64,000 bases of DNA from Thiogranum sp. (GTDB taxonomy: Bacteria > Pseudomonadota > Gammaproteobacteria > DSM-19610): NCBI GenBank assembly GCA_024636585.1, contig JAGXGS010000048.1, positions 1-64,000 on the forward strand, in the 5' to 3' direction. The position numbers were made by a program, and so were the translations under genes. A model generated the notes under the pieces. It searched no databases, was not told the DNA's origin, and saw nothing but the letters and a program-made list of their open reading frames with translations. Shown here in pieces: positions 50,275 to 58,788 of this stretch; the first letter of the stretch is position 1; each line of letters starts with the position of its first letter.

Positions 50275-51581
50275 TCCATCCTGTCCAGAAGCATTGCACC
50301 GCCCTGACCGCCGCCTATGCACAAAGCGGCGACGCCGCGCTGCCGACCGGTTCTCTGCAGGGTCTTTACCAGGTGCAGAACAATCCTTACACCGCTGGCG
50401 CCGACCGGGTGACCAATGGAAACACCGCCACCATCGACGTTCAGGGATTGCTCATCAATTGCTGAAAACGGCTTCTCCAGCCCCAGAGAGACCCGACAGA
50501 ACTCTTCATCCTGCCAGGCCGCCAGACATGCCTGAACCTGCGCTGCAAAGGCTTCATTGATTTCCCAGAAATCAACGTCTCCGGAATCCAGATTATTGCG
50601 TTGCATGATGGGCGCGGTTGCATACACCGGTCCCAGACCCATTCGGCCGGGATCAAGTCCTGCCCATTGACTGTCTTTTATCTGCGCGAGAACCTGCAGA
50701 TCGTGTTTTGCGACTGCATCTTCCGAAGCCAGCAGGAGCCAGGCTGCGCCGTCAGTTACCTGTGCGCTGTTTCCCGCCGTTACTTTGCCGAACGGGGCAT
50801 CAAAAACCGGTCTGAGCTTTGCCAGCTTCTCCATACTCGAGTCGCCACGCAGCCCGGTGTCCGAATCGAAATAGCTGCCATCGACTCCGTAAACCGGCTC
50901 TATCTCATCGAGGTAACCCTGTTCGCAGGCATGCGCCAGACGCTGGTGGCTGCGTAACGCAAACATGTCCATATGCTCACGGCTGATAGCGAACTGATGA
51001 GCCAGGATCTCCGCCGTCTGGCCCATGCTCAGACCGGTGGTCGGATCGGTTAGTCCCCGTAACAGCCCGACCACAGGTTTTAGGAAGCGGGGCCTGAATC
51101 GGCTAAAAGCCCGCAGTCTGGCGACCGGACCGCGTGCGGTCCTGATCAGGCTCAACCACTCGACCATCGACTCGTCAAACAAGATCGGCGCGTGGCTCAT
51201 GGCTTCGACGCCGCCGGCAAGGATCAAATCGGACCGGCCGCTGGCAATCTCCTGGGCCGCGCTGTCCAGTGCCTGCATACCCGATGCGCAATTGCGCTGT
51301 ACTGTCCACGCGGGCACCTGTTCACCGCAGCCCAGTCGCAAGGCCACAATCCGGGCGATGTTCGCTTCATCGGGACCGGGCATGACACAACCGATTATCA
51401 CCTGATCGATTTCCGCCGCGCGGAACGGCTGGCGGTAGAGCAGGGCACGACCTGACTGTAACGCCAGGTCAGACGCCCGAAGAGGACCTGGTTTGCCGGC
51501 CGCACGTAGAAACGGCGTTCGACAACCATCCACTACATAGACTGGTTTGCCCGTTGCGAGGGGGTTGGGCTTTTCGGCCAT
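50271..51581 (-). CDS. fadI: 3-ketoacyl-CoA thiolase (FadI type)
   Basis: 436 residues, length and order as FadI. It releases acetyl-CoA from 3-ketoacyl-CoA. The nucleophilic Cys is in TVQRNCASGMQALDSAAQ, the His in SIGHPVGASGVRI and the second Cys in ALCIGGGQGGAMLL. AAGGAG lies upstream of the ATG, so the 49-base overlap with the end of fadE is genuine. It forms an alpha-beta complex with the next gene product. Confidence 0.95.
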   Translation of the reverse strand: MAEKPNPLATGKPVYVVDGCRTPFLRAAGKPGPLRASDLALQSGRALLYRQPFRAAEIDQVIIGCVMPGPDEANIARIVALRLGCGEQVPAWTVQRNCASGMQALDSAAQEIASGRSDLILAGGVEAMSHAPILFDESMVEWLSLIRTARGPVARLRAFSRFRPRFLKPVVGLLRGLTDPTTGLSMGQTAEILAHQFAISREHMDMFALRSHQRLAHACEQGYLDEIEPVYGVDGSYFDSDTGLRGDSSMEKLAKLRPVFDAPFGKVTAGNSAQVTDGAAWLLLASEDAVAKHDLQVLAQIKDSQWAGLDPGRMGLGPVYATAPIMQRNNLDSGDVDFWEINEAFAAQVQACLAAWQDEEFCRVSLGLEKPFSAIDEQSLNVDGGGVSIGHPVGASGVRIVLHLVKTLQRTGRQRGVAALCIGGGQGGAMLLDRME

Positions 51582-54007
51582 GAATCACGCTTCTCCTTCC
51601 AGTAGTCGGCGGGGAAATCGTCGACACTAATTACTTGTTGTCTGGCTGCAGTGGCAGCTTCCACCAGCGCAGCCTCGCGTTTATCTATTATGCCGATCGA
51701 TATGGCATCCATCAGGTGCTGCTCTGGATCTCCGGCAGTCAGTTCACCATTGCGCATGGCATTTCGCAAGCGTGCAATGATGGGGACGGCAGCCGTGTCC
51801 TTCTCGAAAGCTTCCTCAATTTGTGCAAGTGCATCACTGTTGTCATTCGATATAAAAACACCATCAGTAAGCCGGTCACGGGCGCTGCCATAGCGAAGAA
51901 TGACGCGTGCGCATCGCTGTAACAACAGATCCGAAGGTGTGCGATAGCTCGAACCCCATGGGAAAAGAGTCCGTTTCAATACCCGGCCTGCGAGACGGTG
52001 AGGCAAGTTGTCGAATACCTCCATGAGGCGCTGCTCCGACTGATGAAGCGCATCAGTCACGGTCCACTCCAGGAGTGGTCGATCAGCCGTCGGCCGCTGC
52101 TGGTCTGAAAATCGCTTCAACGCGGCCGAGGCAATATACATGAGGCTAAGAATATCTCCGAGTCGCGCAGATAGCGCTTCACGGCGCTTCAGCGAACTGC
52201 CCAGGGTCATCAACGCGACCTCAGACGTTACAGCAAAGGCAGCGCTGAGGCGGGTGAGTTGACGATAATAGGAAGATTCTTCGAAATCTATCGGCGAGCG
52301 CACAAAACGCGCACCGGTTAAGCCGTGGAAACTGGCGCGGGCGAAATTGCTCGTTAAGAGACTGGCATGCTGAAAAATTGCGCTGTCGAAACGCGCGGTG
52401 TCATGTCGTCTGGCAGCCCGGATCTCCTCCATGAGATTTGGGTGACATCGTAAGGCACCCTGTCCAAAAATTATCAGACTGCGCGTGAGAATGTTTGCCC
52501 CTTCAACAGTTATGCTTATCGGAATTGCCTGATATATGCGCGCCAGATAATTTCTTGGCCCCATGCATATGCCTCGCCCACCATGTATATCCATTGCATC
52601 ATCTACGCATTTTCGCATGCGCTCGGTCAGATGATACTTCACGATAGCGGATGCAACCGCGGGCTTTTCGCCGGAGTCAATCGCGAGCGTGGTCAGACCA
52701 CGTGCGGCATCCATTGAGTAGGTGTTTCCGGCGATGCGTCCCAGCACCTCAGCGACACCCTCGAAATTACCAATTGGCGATTTGAACTGGCGACGAATAG
52801 CCGCATAGGCTCCAGTCGCGCGCGATGCGAGCTTGCCGGCACCGGTGCTGAGGGCGGGAAGCGATATCGATCTTCCGTCGGCAAGACACTCCATCAGCAT
52901 GCGCCAGCCGTGACCGATACGCGCCTGTCCGCCGATAATCCACTCCAGGGGAATAAATACATCGCAGCCCTGGTTGGGACCATTCATGAACGCCTGGTTG
53001 AGAGGGAAGTGACGCCTTCCTATGGTGATTCCAGGTGTCTCTGTCGGTATCAGCGCCAGTGTAATGCCCAGCTCCTCCTGGCTTCCAAGCAGATGATCGG
53101 GATCGAAGAGCTTGAATGCCAGCCCCAGCACGGTCGCAACCGGCCCCAGTGTAATGTAGCGTTTATCCCAGTTAAGTCGAATGCCGAGTTGCTCGCGGCC
53201 GCCATACAGGCTGCGGCATACAACGCCTTTGTCAGGCATCGCAGCGGCGTCGCTTCCGGCTTCCGGTCCGGTCAGCGCAAAGCAGGGAATTTCCTCGCCG
53301 CTCGCAAGGCGGGGTAGATAATATTGTTTCTGCTCGTCGGTACCATAATGCAGTAATAGCTGGGCCGGCCCCAGCGAGTTTGGAACCATTGTTGTTACGG
53401 CAGCGGTGATGCTGCGGCTGGCAATCTTCATGACCACACTGGAATGCGCGTGAGCGGAGAATTCAAGGCCACCATACAGCTTCGGGATGATCATTCCGAA
53501 GAAGCGTTCACGCTTGAGAAAGTCCCACACCGGCGCCGGTAGATCATGCAATTCCTGAGTGATCGTCCAGTCGTCGATCATGTCGCAGAGTTCATCAACG
53601 GGACCATCCAGAAATGCCTGTTCTGCTTCACTGAGCGAGGGAGCTGGATAAGCGAGCAGTTTGCTCCAGTCCGGATTGCCACTGAACAGATCTGTTTCCC
53701 ACCAGGTGCTCCCGGCTTCCAGCGCCTCTCGTTCAGTCTCTGACATCGATGGCATCATTTTGCGGAAGCGATCCAGCAGCGGCGCACTGATTATCTGCTG
53801 TCGCAGTTGCGGCACCGAAATGACGGCAGCCGACGGAATCAGCAGCAACCAGACCGGAGTGAGGAGCCAGGGATTCATACTATGCAGGATCGGCCATACG
53901 AGCAGGCTGATGGCGAATATGCCAGACCAGGCCCAGGCAGGCGCGCGGCAGGCAGCGAGAATCCATACGCCTGCCATTGCGAGAAGTAGTTCCAGAAGGA
54001 TCACCAT
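51533..54007 (-). CDS. fadE: Membrane acyl-CoA dehydrogenase FadE
   Basis: 824 residues, the long FadE type. Two N-terminal hydrophobic segments (about 2-20 and 25-65) anchor it. The dehydrogenase core has FALTGPEAGSDAAAMPD, GNTYSMDAARGLTT, DAMDIHGGRGICMGPRN and EGANILTRSLIIFGQGALRCHP. The C-terminal 300 residues are the DUF1974 extension typical of FadE. It performs the first, FAD-dependent step of beta-oxidation. GGAG seven bases upstream supports the start. The gene begins 14 bp after the hydrolase stop and overlaps fadI. Confidence 0.95.
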   Translation of the reverse strand: MVILLELLLAMAGVWILAACRAPAWAWSGIFAISLLVWPILHSMNPWLLTPVWLLLIPSAAVISVPQLRQQIISAPLLDRFRKMMPSMSETEREALEAGSTWWETDLFSGNPDWSKLLAYPAPSLSEAEQAFLDGPVDELCDMIDDWTITQELHDLPAPVWDFLKRERFFGMIIPKLYGGLEFSAHAHSSVVMKIASRSITAAVTTMVPNSLGPAQLLLHYGTDEQKQYYLPRLASGEEIPCFALTGPEAGSDAAAMPDKGVVCRSLYGGREQLGIRLNWDKRYITLGPVATVLGLAFKLFDPDHLLGSQEELGITLALIPTETPGITIGRRHFPLNQAFMNGPNQGCDVFIPLEWIIGGQARIGHGWRMLMECLADGRSISLPALSTGAGKLASRATGAYAAIRRQFKSPIGNFEGVAEVLGRIAGNTYSMDAARGLTTLAIDSGEKPAVASAIVKYHLTERMRKCVDDAMDIHGGRGICMGPRNYLARIYQAIPISITVEGANILTRSLIIFGQGALRCHPNLMEEIRAARRHDTARFDSAIFQHASLLTSNFARASFHGLTGARFVRSPIDFEESSYYRQLTRLSAAFAVTSEVALMTLGSSLKRREALSARLGDILSLMYIASAALKRFSDQQRPTADRPLLEWTVTDALHQSEQRLMEVFDNLPHRLAGRVLKRTLFPWGSSYRTPSDLLLQRCARVILRYGSARDRLTDGVFISNDNSDALAQIEEAFEKDTAAVPIIARLRNAMRNGELTAGDPEQHLMDAISIGIIDKREAALVEAATAARQQVISVDDFPADYWKEKRDSWPKSPTPSQRANQSM

Positions 54008-54021
54008 GCTCTAACTCCAGG

Positions 54022-54945
54022 CTAATCGGGGACTTTTTCCGGAATCGCTGTTCCGAGGTCGGCCGGGCATTCCGGTGCTTCACGCACATCCCGGGCGGAG
54101 ACAGCGATCTGTCCCACATCCGGACCAAAGGAGGGCGTATAACAGTCGCCATGGGCGTTACAAATTCGTCCCTGCTCGTCCCAGGGAAGGTCGCGATAGG
54201 ATGCGTTCATCGAGAATTCCGTGTGTGGACACTTGATGATGTCGAAGTAGGGCGAATAGTCGAAATCTCGGGGCGTGAACAGACGCGTGTTGCGAGGAAT
54301 CAGACGCAGCGAGCCATCATGCAGTTTTTCGAGAACCGGCAGGACCGGGAATCTTACCGACGCAAATGCTGCAGCGATCATCGATGAACAGACGGAACGT
54401 GTCGGTGAACCGGCGTTGTGTTCGAAGAGGCTGGAACGCCATTGACGCGGAATGATGCTGTAAGGAAAGAGAAACCGCGCCAGATCCAGCAACTGGCGCA
54501 GGTCATACTCAAAGCCCAGATGCTGGAGTGCGAACTTCATGACCTGTTGTGCATCCTGCCGGGACAGGCCGCTCGGACGGCAGATGCGCAACGTATCGCA
54601 ATGATACTTTTCCAGTGGATTTACAATCGTGCCCTTGCCGAGCCAGGCTTCTATGACCAGCTGTTCGCGCGGGTCTCCGTCATAGAAAGAGCGAACTTTC
54701 GCGCACAGCTCCTCGTCATCGATGTCATGTATACGGCCGATGTACAGCGCTGAATGCGACCAGGGGCTCTGGGTGACGGTGCGGATGATTTCGGAAACGC
54801 GGCTACGGCCTTCGACCAGAATGACGTCTCCGGGCCGAACTTCGTAACGCAGTCGATCAAAGTCACAAAGCGGCGGCTGAACCGGCACGCGTTCAGTCGT
54901 AAGACAGCTAACAATCGCTTTGCCCAGCCATGCAGCAGGATTCAT
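54022..54945 (-). CDS. Permuted papain-like (YiiX/NlpC-P60-type) hydrolase
   Basis: 307 residues from the ATG at 54945, which has GGAGG ten bases upstream (a GTG at 54951 is too close). The N-terminal catalytic segment reads VRPGDVILVEGRSRVSEII followed by SPWSHSALYIG with the catalytic His; the Cys follows later in RSVCSSMIAAAF, the His-before-Cys order of circularly permuted papain-like enzymes (YiiX, YebB). No signal peptide is evident. The C-terminal 80 residues, rich in acidic residues and Pro, are less conserved. Substrate unknown. It is 14 bp upstream of fadE, same direction, so is the first gene of the beta-oxidation operon. Confidence 0.8.
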   Translation of the reverse strand: MNPAAWLGKAIVSCLTTERVPVQPPLCDFDRLRYEVRPGDVILVEGRSRVSEIIRTVTQSPWSHSALYIGRIHDIDDEELCAKVRSFYDGDPREQLVIEAWLGKGTIVNPLEKYHCDTLRICRPSGLSRQDAQQVMKFALQHLGFEYDLRQLLDLARFLFPYSIIPRQWRSSLFEHNAGSPTRSVCSSMIAAAFASVRFPVLPVLEKLHDGSLRLIPRNTRLFTPRDFDYSPYFDIIKCPHTEFSMNASYRDLPWDEQGRICNAHGDCYTPSFGPDVGQIAVSARDVREAPECPADLGTAIPEKVPD

Positions 54946-55116
54946 GACCACACAACCTCCGCCTCAGGTGAAGATTACTGGTCTGCTCGGGAACCGGTGC
55001 AACGTATCCGGGGCTACATCAAGGAGCAAATTCCAGGTCTTTACTGGATAGCGGCATTAGGGATAAAACTTTACTATTTAATAACTAAGGGTGGATTCTT
55101 GCGCCGGAGCCTGGGT

Positions 55117-56238
55117 CTAGGGCATGGCTTCAAAAGTCATGCGCAAAGCCCGATCAAGCGCTCGAGTGGGCGTGTAAAAGTGTGGTGAAAAGCGAATGCC
55201 GCCGCCTCGCAGCGCGCAGATTACGCCGTTATGCTGCAAATACTCATAACGGGCTGCTATATCGTCGTCAGCCGGTTTGAAGGTGACGATCCCGCAGCGC
55301 CGCCCAGCGTCTTTTGGCGAAATAATTTCGGCATTTTCATTCAATTTTTCAATAAGATATTCAATTTTTACAGAAATAAGATTAGAAACTTCCGAAATGC
55401 CCATATCAAGCAGCAGGCTCATACTGGCATGCAATGCGTGAATTCCGAGCATGTTGGGGCTCCCGCACTCGAAGCGACGCGCGGAAGCGGCAGGCTGCCA
55501 GTCCCTGCGTGAAAAATCGCCCATGACCTCGGTCATGTGCCAGCCATACTGTTTCAGTGACAGTCTTGAAATCCAGTCCCGCCGACAAAAGAACAACGCC
55601 AGACCTTCAGGGCCGAGCATCCACTTGTGGCCATCTGCGACAACGAAATCAGCCTGGCAGGCCTGAACATCGAAAGGTTTGGCACCCAGGCTTTGTATGG
55701 CATCGACACAGAAGGCTACATCGTGCTCGCGACAGGCACTGCCGATAGCGTTCAGATCCAGAGCCAAACCTGTGCCGTATTGGACTGAACTCACGGATAC
55801 CAATCGTGTCTCAGGATTAATTGCCGCGGCAATAGCGGACTCGGGGACATCATTCTGTCCGATATCCACTTCAATGACGCGAACTCCGAGCGGCTTGAGT
55901 GATTCCCAGACGATTCGGTTCGAAGGGAATTCCTGATTGGTGATGATGACCTCATCACCGGCGTTCCAGGACATACCATAGGCGATGACAGAAAGCGCTT
56001 CCGATGTATTTTTGACCAGGGCAATTTCATCGGTGCTCTGCGCATTGATCAGGCAACGCAGCTGTTCCCGCAATGCTTGCTCGACTTGCAGCCACTGGTC
56101 ATAGTGACGCGAGCCCTTGAGACCGTTCTCCTCGGCAAACTGGCTGACGGCTCTCACAGTACGCTGTGGCCACGGCGAAACAGCTGCATGATTGAGGTAA
56201 CAGAGCGTCTCGTCTAAAGTAAATTCGTTGTGATACAT
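55117..56238 (-). CDS. Class V aminotransferase-fold PLP enzyme
   Basis: 373 residues from the ATG at 56238. The fold is that of cysteine desulfurases, isopenicillin N epimerases and related lyases. PLP-binding features: NTSEALSVIAYGM, SVSSVQYGTGLALDL, FCVDAIQSLGAKP and the internal-aldimine Lys in VADGHKWMLGPEGLALFF. The persulfide Cys loop of IscS/SufS is not evident, so it is probably not an Fe-S desulfurase. Its start is 26 bp from the divergent unknown gene. The 54946-55116 gap to the hydrolase shows no gene or element I can support. Confidence 0.85.
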   Translation of the reverse strand: MYHNEFTLDETLCYLNHAAVSPWPQRTVRAVSQFAEENGLKGSRHYDQWLQVEQALREQLRCLINAQSTDEIALVKNTSEALSVIAYGMSWNAGDEVIITNQEFPSNRIVWESLKPLGVRVIEVDIGQNDVPESAIAAAINPETRLVSVSSVQYGTGLALDLNAIGSACREHDVAFCVDAIQSLGAKPFDVQACQADFVVADGHKWMLGPEGLALFFCRRDWISRLSLKQYGWHMTEVMGDFSRRDWQPAASARRFECGSPNMLGIHALHASMSLLLDMGISEVSNLISVKIEYLIEKLNENAEIISPKDAGRRCGIVTFKPADDDIAARYEYLQHNGVICALRGGGIRFSPHFYTPTRALDRALRMTFEAMP

Positions 56239-56264
56239 TTTGTTGTTTCGCTGAAAGGATTGAC

Positions 56265-56876
56265 ATGAATGAATCAGGATTAATACACCGCAGCCTTTGG
56301 CTCGTCGCATCGTTCTTGCTGGCCTGCGGCGGCGCCGCGGCCTCGACTACAGAAGGTGTAGCGGAGGAAACCGGCCTGCGCTACTGGGAGTGGCAGGATG
56401 ATGGCATTTTGTTTCGGCTTACTCAACGGCTTCCTGACCAGACGCGGGCTTTTTTCCTGGCGCGAGGATTCGATCGCGCCGATGCGGATTTTATCGCCAC
56501 CCAATGCGTTTTCCAGTCAATGTTCAAAAATACCGGGACATTGGATGGGGAGGTGGTGATCGACCTGGAAAACTGGGAAGTCAGGACCGGACAGGGTCAA
56601 TCCATGCTCATGACGCGCGATACCTGGCGCGCTGCACCCGAACTTCAGGATGCGCCTGCCGCGGCTATGATAGCACTGGAGTGGTCGTTATTGCCCACAC
56701 ATCAGACATACGAGCCGAACGACTATAACTGGGGAATGACGAGCTATGGTTTGCCTCCCGGGTCGACATTCGACCTTGAGTTTTCCTGGTCCCGCGAAGC
56801 CAGGCGTTTTTCCAGGGTCCTGACCGGAGTCGAGTGCCCCGCTGATATAGATCCGCAACCGGAGCAATCCGAATGA
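56265..56876 (+). CDS. Exported protein of unknown function
   Basis: 203 residues. The N-terminus (SLWLVASFLLACGGAAAS) is a signal peptide; LLAC could be a lipobox, but the AAAS after it also permits signal peptidase I. The mature part has WEWQDDGILFRLTQRLPDQT, ARGFDRADADFIATQCVFQS and ESWS-like aromatic strands; I do not recognise the family. AAAGGA five bases upstream of the ATG supports the start. It overlaps the TlpA-like gene by four bases, so it may be a client or partner of that thioredoxin; it has two Cys in the mature region (TQCVF, GVECPA). Confidence 0.75.
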   Translation: MNESGLIHRSLWLVASFLLACGGAAASTTEGVAEETGLRYWEWQDDGILFRLTQRLPDQTRAFFLARGFDRADADFIATQCVFQSMFKNTGTLDGEVVIDLENWEVRTGQGQSMLMTRDTWRAAPELQDAPAAAMIALEWSLLPTHQTYEPNDYNWGMTSYGLPPGSTFDLEFSWSREARRFSRVLTGVECPADIDPQPEQSE

Positions 56877-57418
56877 AACAGACACTTGCATTGATCGTAG
56901 TCGCTGTCGCCTGTATAGGTCTACTGCCTGTCACTGCGGCAGGCCCGGCAGAAAATCCCACAGATCCAGGCTCTCAGCTGTTGCATCCGGTGCCCGGAGT
57001 AGTGCCGGCACCGGATTTTAAACTTCAGGATATGGATGGAAACTGGCATCGGCTGTCCAACTACCGCGGCAAGGTTGTCGTGATTAATTTCTGGGCAACC
57101 TGGTGTCCGCCGTGCAGGGAAGAAATGCCTGCAATGCAGCGCGCATGGTTAAAATTCAAGGATCAGAACATCGTGATGCTTGCGATCAATGTGGGCGAAG
57201 ACGAGGACACGATATTCAATTTCACCGCCAGCTATCCGGTGGAGTTTCCACTGCTGCTTGATACTGATTCAGCGGTGATCGGCGCCTGGCCGGTCCGCGG
57301 CCTGCCGACCACCTTCGTCGTTGACCCGCAGGGCACTATTGCCTATCAGGCGATCGGCAGTCGCGAGTGGGACGATCCGTATATCCTGCAAACGCTCAAG
57401 GCACTGCGCATGCACTGA
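56873..57418 (+). CDS. TlpA-like periplasmic thioredoxin
   Basis: 181 residues. A signal peptide or membrane anchor (about 1-25) precedes a thioredoxin domain of the TlpA/ResA/alkyl-hydroperoxide-reductase-like group. The active site is WATWCPPCREEMPAM; the cis-Pro loop is RGLPTTFVVDPQG. It reduces disulfides or haem ligands in the periplasm in related proteins. The gene overlaps the unknown exported gene and converges on gltA with an 18-base gap. Confidence 0.92.
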   Translation: MKQTLALIVVAVACIGLLPVTAAGPAENPTDPGSQLLHPVPGVVPAPDFKLQDMDGNWHRLSNYRGKVVVINFWATWCPPCREEMPAMQRAWLKFKDQNIVMLAINVGEDEDTIFNFTASYPVEFPLLLDTDSAVIGAWPVRGLPTTFVVDPQGTIAYQAIGSREWDDPYILQTLKALRMH

Positions 57419-57436
57419 TCAGCTGCTGATGCGCAG

Positions 57437-58732
57437 TCAGCGCTGGTCGATAGGCACATAGTCACGCTGGGTCGGACCAACGTATAGCTGACGCGGTCTG
57501 CCGATTCTCTGCTCTTCATCACTGATCATTTCCATCCACTGTGCGACCCAGCCGACGGTGCGGGCAATGGCGAACATGACTGTGAACATATTGGCGGGAA
57601 TACCTAATGCGCGATAGATCAGACCCGAATAAAAATCGACATTCGGATACAGTTTACGCTGTATGAAATACTCGTCGGCCAGTGCAATCTCTTCGAGCCG
57701 CAAAGCCAGCTCAAACATCGGATCATCATCCTTGCCCAGCTTGGCCAGCACCTGGTGGCACATTTCGCGAATGATACGCGCGCGCGGGTCGTAATTTTTG
57801 TAGACCCGGTGTCCGAAGCCCATTAACCGGAACGGATCATTTTTATCTTTGGCTTTGGCCAGGTATTTATCGATGTTGCTGACGTCGCCTATTTCATCCA
57901 GCATGCTGAGAACCGCCTCATTGGCACCGCCATGAGCGGGTCCCCATAAAGCGGCTATGCCTGATGCCATACAGGCGAATGGATTGGCGCCGGAGCTTCC
58001 GGCGAGGCGGACTGTCGATGTGCTGGCGTTTTGTTCGTGATCGACATGCAGTATAAAAATAAGATCCAGTGCCTTTTCGGCAATCGGGTCGACATAATAT
58101 TTCTCACAGGGAACCGAAAACATCATGTTCAACAGATTTCCGGTATAGCTGAGGGAATTATCAGGATACACCTGGGGTTCGCCAATCGAATGCTTGTAGC
58201 TTGCCGCGGCAATGCTTGGCATTTTCGCGATCATCCGGTGAGCAGCAATTTCCCGGTGGCGCGGATCAGAAATATCGGTGGAGTCATGATAAAAGGCGGA
58301 AAGCGATCCCACGACGCCGACCATGATCGCCATAGGATGTGCGTCGTGATAGAAGCCGTGGAAAAAGCCCTTCAGCGCTTCATTGATCATGCTGTGATGG
58401 GTGATGATATTGTTAAACTTGGTCAACTGCGTGGCAGTCGGAAGATCACCATATAGCATCAGATGTGCAACTTCCGTGAAATTGCTCTGCTCTGCAAGCT
58501 GCTCGATGGGATAACCGCGATAGAATAATTGTCCTTCTGCACCGTCCAGATAGGTCAAAGCGCTCTGGCAGCTGGCCGTCGACAGAAAGCCGGGATCATA
58601 CATAAAGTAACCGGCTTCTTTCAGGAACAACCCAATGTCAACCGCATCCGGACCCAGCGTGGACTCCCGGACCGGCAGTTCGGTCTGACGGCCGGTACGA
58701 TTGTCGGTAATAGTGATCGTGTCCTTTCCCAT
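57437..58732 (-). CDS. gltA: Citrate synthase (hexameric, type II)
   Basis: 431 residues. It joins acetyl-CoA and oxaloacetate. Catalytic His are in [16 protein letters not shown] and [15 protein letters not shown], the Asp near [10 protein letters not shown]. The N-terminal extension with [20 protein letters not shown] is typical of the NADH-regulated hexameric form of Gram-negatives. GGGG eight bases upstream supports the ATG at 58732; an upstream TTG extension is unlikely. It starts 56 bp after the cusA stop, same direction. Confidence 0.97.
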   Translation of the reverse strand: MGKDTITITDNRTGRQTELPVRESTLGPDAVDIGLFLKEAGYFMYDPGFLSTASCQSALTYLDGAEGQLFYRGYPIEQLAEQSNFTEVAHLMLYGDLPTATQLTKFNNIITHHSMINEALKGFFHGFYHDAHPMAIMVGVVGSLSAFYHDSTDISDPRHREIAAHRMIAKMPSIAAASYKHSIGEPQVYPDNSLSYTGNLLNMMFSVPCEKYYVDPIAEKALDLIFILHVDHEQNASTSTVRLAGSSGANPFACMASGIAALWGPAHGGANEAVLSMLDEIGDVSNIDKYLAKAKDKNDPFRLMGFGHRVYKNYDPRARIIREMCHQVLAKLGKDDDPMFELALRLEEIALADEYFIQRKLYPNVDFYSGLIYRALGIPANMFTVMFAIARTVGWVAQWMEMISDEEQRIGRPRQLYVGPTQRDYVPIDQR

Positions 58733-58788
58733 CGGGTAAATCCCCTGCATCAAGTTTTCATTTCAATAAAAAGGTGTGACGTCGTCCT

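Noticed and set aside
54754-55188. 144-codon plus-strand frame covering the gap before the PLP enzyme
   Set aside because: Mostly antisense to the hydrolase and the PLP enzyme ends; no start signal or conserved features.
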